64,000 nt of DNA, taken from positions 1,517,501 through 1,581,500 of the forward strand of contig OY759275.1 of assembly GCA_963662155.1 (NCBI GenBank), read 5' to 3'. Each line of letters opens with the position of its first letter. Position 1 is the first letter of the stretch. The notes under the pieces were generated by a model, which worked only from the letters and a program-made list of their open reading frames with translations, ran no database searches and had not been told where the DNA came from. Below, one piece after another: positions 22,293 to 33,281 of the stretch. The translations under genes and the position numbers were made by a program. The stretch is from Lamellibrachia columna. Its lineage: Eukaryota; Annelida; Polychaeta; Sabellida; Siboglinidae.

Positions 22293-25200
22293 AAATTAAT
22301 CCGGTGTTACATAAGCAGGCACTGATATGGAACATCTCTAGTGCTATCCGGTGTTATGTAAGCAGGTACTGATATGGAATATGTCTAGTGCTATCCGGTG
22401 TTATGTAAGCAGGTACTGATATGGAACATCTCTAGTGCTGTCCGGTGTTATGTAAGCAGGTACTGATATGGAACATCTCTAGTGCTATCCGGTGTTACAT
22501 AAGCAGATACTGATATGGAACATCTCTAGTGCTATCCGGTGTTACATAAGCAGGTACTGATATGGAACATGTCTAGTGCTATCCGGTGTTATGTAAGCAG
22601 GTACTGATATGGAACATGTCTAGTGCTATCCGGTGTTATGTAAGCAGGTACTGATATGGAACATCTCTAGTGCTATCCGGTGTTATGTAAGCAGGTACTG
22701 ATATGGAACATCTCTAGTGCTATCCGGTGTTACATAAGCAGGTACTGATATGGAACATCTCTAGTGCTATCCGGTGTTACATAAGCAGGTACTGATATGG
22801 AACATGTCTAGTGCTGTCCGGTGTTACATAAGCAGGCACTGATATGGAACATGTCTAGTGCTGTCCAGTGTTATGTAAGCAGGTACTGATATGGAACATC
22901 TCTAGTGCTATCCGGTGTTACATAAGCAGGTACTGATATGGAACATCTCTAGTGCTATCTGGTGTTACATAAGCAGGTACTGATATGGAACATGTCTAGT
23001 GCTATCCGGTGTTACATAAGCAGGTACTGATATGGAAAATGTCTAGTGCTATCCGGTGTTACATAAGCAGGTACTGATATGGAAAATGTCTAGTGCTATC
23101 CGGTGTTACATAAGCATGTACTGATATGGAACATGTCTTGTGCTATCCGGTGTTATGTAAGCAGGCACTGATATGAAACATATCTAGTGCTATCCGGTGT
23201 TACATAAGCAGGTACTGATATGGAAAATGTCTAGTGCTATCCGGTGTTACATAAGCAGGTACTGATATGGAAAATGTCTAGTGCTATCCGGTGTTACATA
23301 AGCAGGTACTGATATGGAAAATGTCTAGTGCTATCCGGTGTTACATAAGCATGTACTGATATGGAACATGTCTTGTGCTATTCGGTGTTATGTAAGCAGG
23401 CACTGATATGAAACATGTCTAGTGCTATCCGGTGTTACATAAGCAGGTACTGATATGGAAAATGTCTAGTGCTATCCGGTGTTACATAAGCAGGTACTGA
23501 TATGGAAAATGTCTAGTGCTATCCGGTGTTACATAAGCAGGCACTGATATGAAACATGTCTAGTGCTATCCGGTGTTACATAAGCAGGTACTGATATGGA
23601 AAATGTCTAGTGCTAACCGGTGTTACATAAGCAGGTACTAATATGGAACATGTCTAGTGCTATCTGGTGTTATGTAAGCAGGCACTGATATGAAACATGT
23701 CTAGTGCTATCCGGTGTTACATATGCAGGTACTGATATCTCTAGTGCTGTCCGGTGTTACATAAGCAGGTACTGATATGGAAAATGTCTAGTGCTATCCG
23801 GTGTTACATAAGCAGGTACTGATATGGAACATGTCTAGTGCTATCCGGTGTTATGTAAGCAGGCACTGATATGAAACATGTCTAGTGCTATCCAGTGTTA
23901 CATAAGCAAGCACTGATATGAAACATGTCTAGTGCTATCTGGTGTTACATAAGCAGGTACTGATATGGAACATGTCTAGTGCTATCCGGTGTTACATAAG
24001 CAGGTACTGATATGGAACATGTCTAGTGCTATCCGGTGTTATGTAAGCAGGCACTGATATGAAACATGTCTAGTGCTATCCAGTGCTACATAAGCAGGCA
24101 CTGATATGAAACATGTCTAGTGCTATCCGGTGTTACATAAGCAGGTACTGATATGGAAAATGTCTAGTGCTATCCGGTGTTACATAAGCAGGTACTAATA
24201 TGGAACATGTCTAGTGCTATCTGGTGTTATGTAAGCAGGCACTGATATGAAACATGTCTAGTGCTATCCAGTGTTACATAAGCAGGTACTGATATCTCTA
24301 GTGCTATCCGGTGTTATGTAAGCAGGCACTGATATGGAAAATGTCTAGTGCTATCCGGTGTTATGTAAGCAGGCATTGATATGAAACATGTCTAGTGCTA
24401 TCCGGTGTTATGTAAGCAGGCACTGATATGGAACATGTCTAGTGCTATCCGGTGTTATGTAAGCAGGTACTGATATGAAACATGTCTAGTGCTATCCGGT
24501 GTTACATAAGCAGGAACTTATACGGAACATCTCTAGTGCTGTCCGGTGTTACATAAGCAGGTACTGATATCTCTAGTGCTGTCATGTGTTATGTAAGCAG
24601 GCACTGATATGAAACGTGTCTAGTGCTATCCGGTGTTACATAAGCAGGTACTTATATCTCTAGTGCTGTCCGGTGTTATGTAAGCAGGCACTGATATGAA
24701 ACATGTCTAGTGCTATCCGGTGTTACATAAGCAGGTACTGATATAGAAAATGTCTAGTGCTATCCGGTGTTACATAAGCAGGTACTGATATGGAAAATAT
24801 CTAGTGCTATCCGGTGTTACATAAGCAGGTACTGATATGGAACATGTCTAGTGCTATCCGGTGTTATGTAAGCAGGCACTGATATGAAACATGTCTAGTG
24901 CTATCCAGTGTTACATAAGCAAGCACTGATATGAAACATGTCTAGTGCTATCTGGTGTTACATAAGCAGGTACTGATATGGAACATGTCTAGTGCTATCC
25001 GGTGTTACATAAGCAGGTACTGATATGGAACATGTCTAGTGCTATCCGGTGTTATGTAAGCAGGCACTGATATGAAACATGTCTAGTGCTATCCAGTGCT
25101 ACATAAGCAGGCACTGATATGAAACATGTCTAGTGCTATCCGGTGTTACATAAGCAGGTACTGATATCTCTAGTGCTATCCGGTGTTATGTAAGCAGGCA

Positions 25201-27285
25201 CTGATATGAAACATGTCTAGTGCTATCCGGTGTTATGTAAGCAGGCATTGATATGAAACATGTCTAGTGCTATCCGGTGTTATGTAAGCAGGCACTGATA
25301 TGAAACATGTCTAGTGCTATCCGGTGTTATGTAAGCAGGCATTGATATGAAACATGTCTAGTGCTATCCAGTGTTACATAAGCAAGCACTGATATGAAAC
25401 ATGTCTAGTGCTATCTGGTGTTACATAAGCAGGTACTGATATGGAACATGTCTAGTGCTATCCGGTGTTACATAAGCAGGTACTGATATGGAACATGTCT
25501 AGTGCTATCCGGTGTTATGTAAGCAGGCACTGATATGAAACATGTCTAGTGCTATCCAGTGCTACATAAGCAGGCACTGATATGAAACATGTCTAGTGCT
25601 ATCCGGTGTTACATAAGCAGGTACTGATATCTCTAGTGCTATCCGGTGTTATGTAAGGAGGCACTGATATGAAACATGTCTAGTGCTATCCGGTGTTATG
25701 TAAGCAGGCATTGATATGAAACATGTCTAGTGCTATCCGGTGTTATGTAAGCAGGCACTGACATGGAACATCTCTAGTGCTATCCGGTGTTATGTAAGCA
25801 GGCACTGATATGAAACATGTCTAGTGCTATCCGGTGTTACATAAGCAGGCACTGATATGGAACATGTCTAGTGCTATCCGGTGTTATGTAAGGAGGTACT
25901 GATATGAAACATGTCTAGTGCTATCCGGTGTTATGTAAGCAGGCACTGATATGAAACATGTCTAGTGCTATCCGGTGTTATGTAAGCAGGAACTTATACG
26001 GAACATCTCTAGTGCTGTCCGGTGTTACATAAGCAGGTACTGATATCTCTAGTGCTGTCATGTAAGCAGGCACTGATATGAAACGTGTCTAGTGCTATCC
26101 GGTGTTACATAAGCAGGTACTGATATCTCTAGTGCTGTCCGGTGTTATGTAAGCAGGTACTGATATGGAAAATGTCTAGTGCTATCCGGTGTTACATAAG
26201 CAGGTACTGATATGGAAAATGTCTAGTGCTATCCGGTGTTACATAAGCAGGCACTGATATGGAACATGTCTAGTGCTATCCGGTGTTATGTAAGCAGGCA
26301 CTGATATGAAACATGTCTAGTGCTATCCGGTGTTACATAAGCAGGTACTGATATGGAAAATGTCTAGTGCTATCCGGTGTTACATAAGCAGGTACTGATA
26401 TGGAACATGTCTAGTGCTATCCGGTGTTATGTAAGCAGGCACTGATATGAAACATGTCTAGTGCTATCCGGTGTTACATAAGCAGGTACTGATATCTCTA
26501 GTGCTATCCGGTGTTATGTAAGCAGGCACTGACATGGAACATCTCTAGTGCTATCCGGTGTTATGTAAGCAGGCACTGATATGAAACATGTCTAGTGCTA
26601 TCCAGTGTTACATAAGCAAGCACTGATATGAAATATGTCTAGTGCTATCCGGTGTTACATAAGCAGGTACTGATATGGAACATGTCTAGTGCTATCCGGT
26701 GTTACATAAGCAGGTACTGATATGGAACATGTCTAGTGCTATCCGGTGTTATGTAAGCAGGCACTGATATGAAACATGTCTAGTGCTATCCGGTGTTACA
26801 TAAGCAGGTACTGATATGGAAAATGTCTAGTGCTATCCGGTGTTACATAAGCAGGTACTGATATGGAACATGTCTAGTGCTATCCGGTGTTATGTAAGCA
26901 GGCACTGATATGAAACATGTCTAGTGCTATCCGGTGTTACATAAGCAGGTACTGATATCTCTAGTGCTATCCGGTGTTATGTAAGCAGGCACTGACATGG
27001 AACATCTCTAGTGCTATCCGGTGTTATGTAAGCAGGCACTGATATGAAACATGTCTAATGCTATCCGGTGTTACATAAGCAGGTACTGATATGAAACATG
27101 TCTAGTGCTATCCGGTGTTATGTAAGCAGGCACTGATATGAAACATGTCTAGTGCTATCCGGTGTTACATAAGCAGGCACTGACATGGAACATCTATAGT
27201 GCTATCCGGTGTTATGTAAGCAGGAACTTATACGGAACATCTCTAGTGCTGTCCGGTGTTACATAAGCAGGCACTTATACACAAC
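22293..27285. repeat. 47-bp minisatellite, about 106 copies, with nested higher-order repeats
   Basis: The unit is ctatccggtgttacataagc, aggtactgatatggaacatg, tctagtg. Shorter variants go straight from gatat to ctctagtg. One position alternates between ttacataa and ttatgtaa. Blocks of several units recur: the rare variant gcatgta appears at 23114 and 23349 (235 bp, 5 units), and the variant cagtgctaca at 24081, 25094 and 25558. It is the longest array in the window. Confidence 0.96.
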
Positions 27286-27778
27286 ATGTCTTGACTAGGT
27301 TTCGAGGCGTAGCCAGCCATATCATCGTCATATATGCTCATAGTAATGTTAGATGTCAAAATTCACAGAGTAGCAACCACTTCATGGTCACTGAAGTCCT
27401 CACAGCTGATTCTTCTCTCATCAAAGTACGTTGACTTTAAAATATCTGTCCAGGCCCCAAATGAAGCTCAAACTGGGGAGGTCTGAAGGCACGTCTACTC
27501 TATCGACCATCTTCCAAGTTGTGGGCGTTCATTGCATCAAAAAGTTGTGCAAACTGTCACATTTAATGCAAAGCAAATTGAAACCCAAATCGAATTAAAC
27601 TGGAATCAGGCACACGTGCGGACAGAATGATGCCCAGGGAAAACTAACCTGTTCCTACAGACAATCTGTGGGGTCGACTTCCGGTTGCCACTGCTGCCGG
27701 AGGAGACCGCTGCCCTCCGAGGGAGCCCTGGTGGACCCTAGAAGAACCCTGACAGAGCCTGTCTACATAAGGATTACA
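27286..27778. other. Intron spacer between arrays
   Basis: No recognised exon or transposon. The right part (27660-27750) is locally GC-rich (gctgccggaggagaccgct) compared with surrounding intron, and leads into the 23-bp array through a half-unit, gacagagcctgtctacat. Confidence 0.5.
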
Positions 27779-28727
27779 CACGCCCTGGCAGAGCCTGTAC
27801 ACACGCCCTGGCAGAGCCTGTACACACGCCCTGGCAGAGCCTGTACACACGCCCTGGCAGAGCCTGTACACACGCCCTGGCATAGCCTGTACACACGCCC
27901 TGGCAGAGCGTGTACACACGCCCTGGCAGAGCCTGTACTCACGCCCTGGCAGAGCCTGTACACACGCCCTGGCAGGGCCTGTACACACGCCCTGGCAGGG
28001 CCTGTACACACGCCCTGGCAGGGCCTGTACACACGCCCTGGCAGGGCCTGTACACACGCCCTGGCAGGGCCTGTACACACGCCCTGGCAGGGCCTGTACA
28101 CACGTCCTGGCAGGGCCTGTACACACGCCCTGGCAGGGCCTGTACACACGCCCTGGCAGGGCCTGTACACACGCCCTGGCAGGGCCTGTACACACGCCCT
28201 GGCAGGGCCTGTACACACGCCCTGGCAGGGCCTGTACACACGCCCTGGCAGGGCCTGTACACACGCCCTGGCAGGGCCTGTACACACGCCCTGGCAGGGC
28301 CTGTACACACGCCCTGGCAGGGCCTGTACACACGCCCTGGCAGGGCCTGTACACACGCCCTGGCAGGGCCTGTACACACGCCCTGGCAGGGCCTGTACAC
28401 ACGCCCTGGCAGGGCCTGTACACACGCCCTGGCAGGGCCTGTACACACGCCCTGGCAGGGCCTGTACACACGCCCTGGCAGGGCCTGTACACACGCCCTG
28501 GCAGGGCCTGTACACACGCCCTGGCAGGGCCTGTACACACGCCCTGGCAGGGCCTGTACACACGCCCTGGCAGGGCCTGTACACACGCCCTGGCAGGGCC
28601 TGTACACACGCCCTGGCAGGGCCTGTACACACGCCCTGGCAGGGCCTGTACACACGCCCTGGCAGGGCCTGTACACACGCCCTGGCAGAGCCTGTACACA
28701 CGCCCTGGCAGAGCCTGTACACACGCC
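27779..28727. repeat. 23-bp GC-rich minisatellite with a palindromic core, about 41 copies
   Basis: The unit is cctgtacacacgccctggca plus ggg. Each inner unit has GCCCTG and CAGGGC separated by one base, and also the palindrome TGTACA. The inner ~31 copies are almost identical (cagggcc), while copies at both edges carry cagagcc. The unit has no stop in either direction, so long open frames on both strands are artefacts. Confidence 0.96.
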
Positions 28728-28967
28728 TGCTCAGTGGACCAGTGCTAGAACCCAAACTATTTGTTCAATTCTGCAAATTCAATTGTAATAAATATTGCCG
28801 TATTTGGGATAGTTTGAAAGAATTGTACTTGACAACAGAAGTAATGCAGACAGTTTTAGTTATGTTGTATGTAAAAATGTGAACATATTGGATTATGTCA
28901 GTGTTGTTCCAGCTAGCCATACAGAATAATTATATGAAATGGTATCTTTGCGAAATGCATTTCCTGC

Positions 28968-30619
28968 AAATTGTATGATATATTGATGGAGTAGCATAAA
29001 TTGTATGATATATTGATGGAGTAGCACAAATTGTATGATATAGTGATGGAGTAGCACAAATTGTATGATATATTGATGGAGTAGCACAAATTGTATGATA
29101 TATTGATGGAGTAGCACAAATTGTATGATATAGTGATGGAGTAGCACAAATTGTATGATATATTGATGGAGTAGCACAAATTGTATGATATATTGATGGA
29201 GTAGCACAAATTGTATGATATAGTGATGGAGTAGCACAAATTGTATGATATAGTGATGGAGTAGCACAAATTGTATGATATAGTGATGGAGTAGCACAAA
29301 TTGTATGATATAGTGATGGAGTAGCACAAATTGTATGATATATTGATGGAGTAGCACAAATTGTATGATATATTGATGGAGTAGCACAAATTGTATGATA
29401 TAGTGATGGAGTAGCACAAATTGTATGATATAGTGATGGAGTAGCACAAATTGTATGATATAGTGATGGAGTAGCACAAATTGTATGATATAGTGATGGA
29501 GTAGCACAAATTGTATGATATATTGATGGAGTAGCACAAATTGTATGATATATTGATGGAGTAGCACAAATTGTATGATATAGTGATGGAGTAGCACAAA
29601 TTGTATGATATAGTGATGGAGTAGCACAAATTGTATGATATAGTGATGGAGTAGCACAAATTGTATGATATATTGATGGAGTAGCACAAATTGTATGATA
29701 TAGTGATGGAGTAGCACAAATTGTATGATATAGTGATGGAGTAGCACAAATTGTATGATATAGTGATGGAGTAGCACAAATTGTATGATATAGTGATGGA
29801 GTAGCACAAATTGTATGATATATTGATGGAGTAGCACAAATTGTATGATATATTGATGGAGTAGCACAAATTGTATGATATAGTGATGGAGTAGCACAAA
29901 TTGTATGATATAGTGATGGAGTAGCACAAATTGTATGATATAGTGATGGAGTAGCACAAATTGTATGATATAGTGATGGAGTAGCACAAATTGTATGATA
30001 TATTGATGGAGTAGCACAAATTGTATGATATATTGATGGAGTAGCACAAATTGTATGATATAGTGATGGAGTAGCACAAATTGTATGATATAGTGATGGA
30101 GTAGCACAAATTGTATGATATAGTGATGGAGTAGCACAAATTGTATGATATATTGATGGAGTAGCACAAATTGTATGATATAGTGATGGAGTAGCACAAA
30201 TTGTATGATATAGTGATGGAGTAGCACAAATTGTATGATATAGTGATGGAGTAGCACAAATTGTATGATATAGTGATGGAGTAGCACTAATTGTATGATA
30301 TATTGATGGAGTAGCACAAATTGTATGATATATTGATGGAGTAGCACAAATTGTATGATATAGTGATGGAGTAGCACAAATTGTATGATATAGTGATGGA
30401 GTAGCACAAATTGTATGATATAGTGATGGAGTAGCACAAATTGTATGATATATTGATGGAGTAGCACAAATTGTATGATATATTGATGGAGTAGCACAAA
30501 TTGTATGATATAGTGATGGAGTAGCACAAATTGTATGATATAGTGATGGAGTAGCACAAATTGTATGATATATTGATGGAGTAGCACAAATTATATGATA
30601 TATTGATGGAGTACCACAA
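28968..30619. repeat. 30-bp minisatellite, 55 copies, with a 480-bp super-repeat
   Basis: The unit is aaattgtatgata, then ta(t/g)tgatgga, then gtagcac. Scoring each unit by T or G at the variable base, units 13-28 and 29-44 both read TTGGGGTTGGGTGGGG. That makes two consecutive identical 16-unit blocks at 29341-29820 and 29821-30300. Minus-strand frames are open only because 30 is divisible by three. Confidence 0.96.
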
Positions 30620-31012
30620 ATAATCGGACAGGGTCGTAGGTCAGAGCCAGCCATCAAATACGATTACAGAGAGATGCATATCCCAAATCTACTATTTTGT
30701 AATTATTTAACACGCCTTAAATTAAAAGTTGGGGATGATGTTCTGTGTCGTTGCAATCAGTTCGCATTAAGTTTTTAAATAATCAAATGTCTGTCTGTTG
30801 TTTTGTGATGACGTAAACAATAGGTTTGCCATCATTGAACACACCTTTGAGATGACCTGGTGGCAACAAACATTGCTTCCACTGTAAAAGCACCTGGTTG
30901 AAAACAATATTAACGCATGATAATCTGAACAGAGCAACGTGAACATTTTATTGGCCATGTTTTCCGTCTGAATGAAGATTATTATAAGAAATAACAAATG
31001 CATTTGTTGTAG
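30620..31012. other. Intron sequence ahead of coiled-coil exon 3
   Basis: The last ~65 bp (ggccatgttttccgtctgaa, gattattataag, to gttgtag) match the segment before the exon at 1817 (catgttttctgtataaa, gattattacaag) and more loosely that before 9163. The remainder shows nothing recognisable. Confidence 0.65.
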
Positions 31013-31099
31013 TACAAGTCCAACAGAATACCCACCAACTTCAACGACACGCCAGTCAGTTGCAAGAACTTCAAAAGACTGATGATTGGGATGCAGAAG
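31013..31099 (+). CDS. NLR gene, coiled-coil exon 3 (phase 1-1), joined to the NACHT exon
   Basis: An 87-bp exon between acceptor tttgttgtag and donor gaag|gtaagt. Read as 2 + 84 + 1 nt it encodes QVQQNTHQLQRHASQLQELQ and then KTDDWDAE. It is Q/L-rich and helical like the exons at 1817 and 9163. Its final G joins the AA at the start of the NACHT exon to give a glutamate codon, and the frame continues without a stop. Confidence 0.72.
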
Positions 31100-31595
31100 G
31101 TAAGTTAATGGAATTCATAACAATTATTAAAGTCTGAGTTTCTTGCAAGAGTTTGTAGCACACTGGATATAATGTCTTATTCGTAATAATCTGGGCATAT
31201 TTGGGGAAATAAATTATTTTTTGTACATTTGTAGCGTGACATGTGTCCACGTTTAGAACCAGATCAAAGATGCTAAAATGCAATACTAAGTTCATTTACA
31301 ATAATTTGAAAGGTTAAAAAAAATTTACAGTCAAGTAAACATAAGTTATCAACTTTTATTTCTAGAAGCAGTTTTTAGGATAAATTTACAATAATGTTAA
31401 CAATATTAATAAATTTACAAATAATGTTAATAAAAAGTAGGGACCCTGCAAACCTTTCATTTGCTCCCATATTTCTCCCATCCTGCCTTATCAGCTAGGG
31501 GAGACCGGGAACAGTTGAAATACTTTTTATAAAATAAACTGTATTTTGAAATTTGTTTTCAAGTTCACCTATCCACTGACAGAGGCTATCATTGG
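31100..31595. other. Intron sequence without recognised features
   Basis: AT-rich; a short duplicated phrase (aatttacaataatgttaa) occurs at about 31383-31430. No exon signature. Confidence 0.55.
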
Positions 31596-32790
31596 GAACC
31601 ACTTCAGTCTGATATGAAGCTCAGTCCAGTTCACAATGAACCACTTCAGTCTAATATGAAGATCAGTCCTGTCCACAAGGAACCACTTCAGTCTGATATG
31701 AAGCTCAGTCCTGTCCACAAGGAACCACTTCAGTCTGATATGAAGCTCAGTCCTGTCCACAAGGAACCACTTCAGTCTGATATGAAGCTCAGTCCTGTCC
31801 ACAAGGAACCACTTCAGTCTGATATGAAGCTCAGTCCTGTCCACAAGGAACCACTTCAGTCTGATATGAAGCTCAGTCCTGTCCACAAGGAACCACTTCA
31901 GTCTGATATGAAGCTCAGTCCTGTCCACAAGAAACCACTTCAGTCTGATATGAAGCTCAGTCCTGTCCACAAGAAACCACTTCAGTCTGATATGAAGCTC
32001 AGTCCTGTCCACAAGGAACCACTTCAGTCTCACATGAAGCTCAGTCCTGTCCACAAGGAACCACTTCAGTCTCACATGAAGCTCAGTCCTGTCCACAAGG
32101 AACCACTTCAGTCTGATATGAAGCTCAGTCCTGTCCACAAGGAACCACTTCAGTCTGATATGAAGCTCAGTCCTGTCCACAAGGAACCACTTCAGTCTGA
32201 TATGAAGCTCAGTCCTGTCCACAAGAATCCACTTCAGTCTCACATGAAGCTCAGTCCTGTCCACAAGGAACCACTTCAGTCTGATATGAAGCTCAGTCCT
32301 GTCCACAAGGAACCACTTCAGTCTGATATGAAGCTCAGTCCTGTCCACAAGGAACCACTTCAGTCTGATATGAAGCTCAGTCCTGTCCACAAGGAACCAC
32401 TTCAGTCTGATATGAAGCTCAGTCCTGTCCACAAGGAACCACTTCAGTCTCACATGAAGCTCAGTCCTGTCCACAAGGAACCACTTCAGTCTGATATGAA
32501 GCTCAGTCCTGTCCACAAGGAACCACTTCAGTCTGATATGAAGCTCAGTCCTGTCAACAAGAAACCACTTCAGTCTGATATGAAGCTCAGTCCTGTCCAC
32601 AAGGAACCACTTCAGTCTCATATGAAGGTCAGTCCAGTCCACAAGGAATCACTTCAGTCTGATATGAAGCTCAGTCCTGTCCACAAGAAACCACTTCAGT
32701 CTGATATGAAGCTCAGTCCTGTCCACAAGGAACCACTTCAGTCTGATATAAAGCTCAGTCCTGTCCACAAGGAATCACTTCAGTCTAGTC
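31596..32790. repeat. 42-bp minisatellite, about 28 copies
   Basis: The unit is gatatgaagctcagtcctgt, ccacaaggaaccacttcagt, ct. As 42 is divisible by three, the plus strand reads as a 14-residue repeat (KLSPVHKEPLQSDM) open for 429 codons, and the minus strand is open too. It lies in the intron before the NACHT exon. Both-strand openness and lack of splice context argue against coding. Confidence 0.94.
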
Positions 32791-33281
32791 CTGTCCCCTC
32801 CTTGACTTGTTGTCGCCCAAACTCTTCCTTTGTCCTCTTCTTCTATGTCATCTGTCCATTGTGTCTTGTAGACTTGTTTTGGAGAAGTCTGTTGATCTCA
32901 TGACATGACAAACCATTGCAGCTTGTGTCTTCTCACTGTAATCTGAAGTGTTTCATGTGAGACAATTAATGTATCAATGAGGTTATCCATTTAAACAATA
33001 ATTATTAATTTACATACAAGTAATGCAAGTGCTTGTCTCTACTTCCAGGGTATTTGTGCAATATTTCGTACCATAGATCAAACGCTAATTCGAAGACTAC
33101 CTTTTATTATCAAACATTTAATTGTATCCTATGTAATATTAGTAGAAAACTGTACAGGGGTATACAACTATAAGAACTTTCTTCAGTTTACAACTATAAG
33201 AACTTTCTTCAGTATACAAATATATTCTACTTATGTTGGAAAAAATAAAACATATTATTGTATTATTATTATTATTATCAT
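32791..33281. other. Intron spacer
   Basis: Ordinary AT-rich intron DNA ending in a short (ATT)n tract at 33255-33279 that borders the next array. No exon seen. Confidence 0.55.

Noticed and set aside
28968..30619. CRISPR-like array
   Set aside because: Contiguous repeats without unique spacers, in a eukaryotic intron, with no cas genes.
27644..32903. Very long open reading frames, on both strands, through the 23-bp, 30-bp and 42-bp arrays
   Set aside because: They exist because the repeat units lack stop codons. Several are open on both strands and in several frames, have no splice or domain context, and lie in introns of a supported gene.
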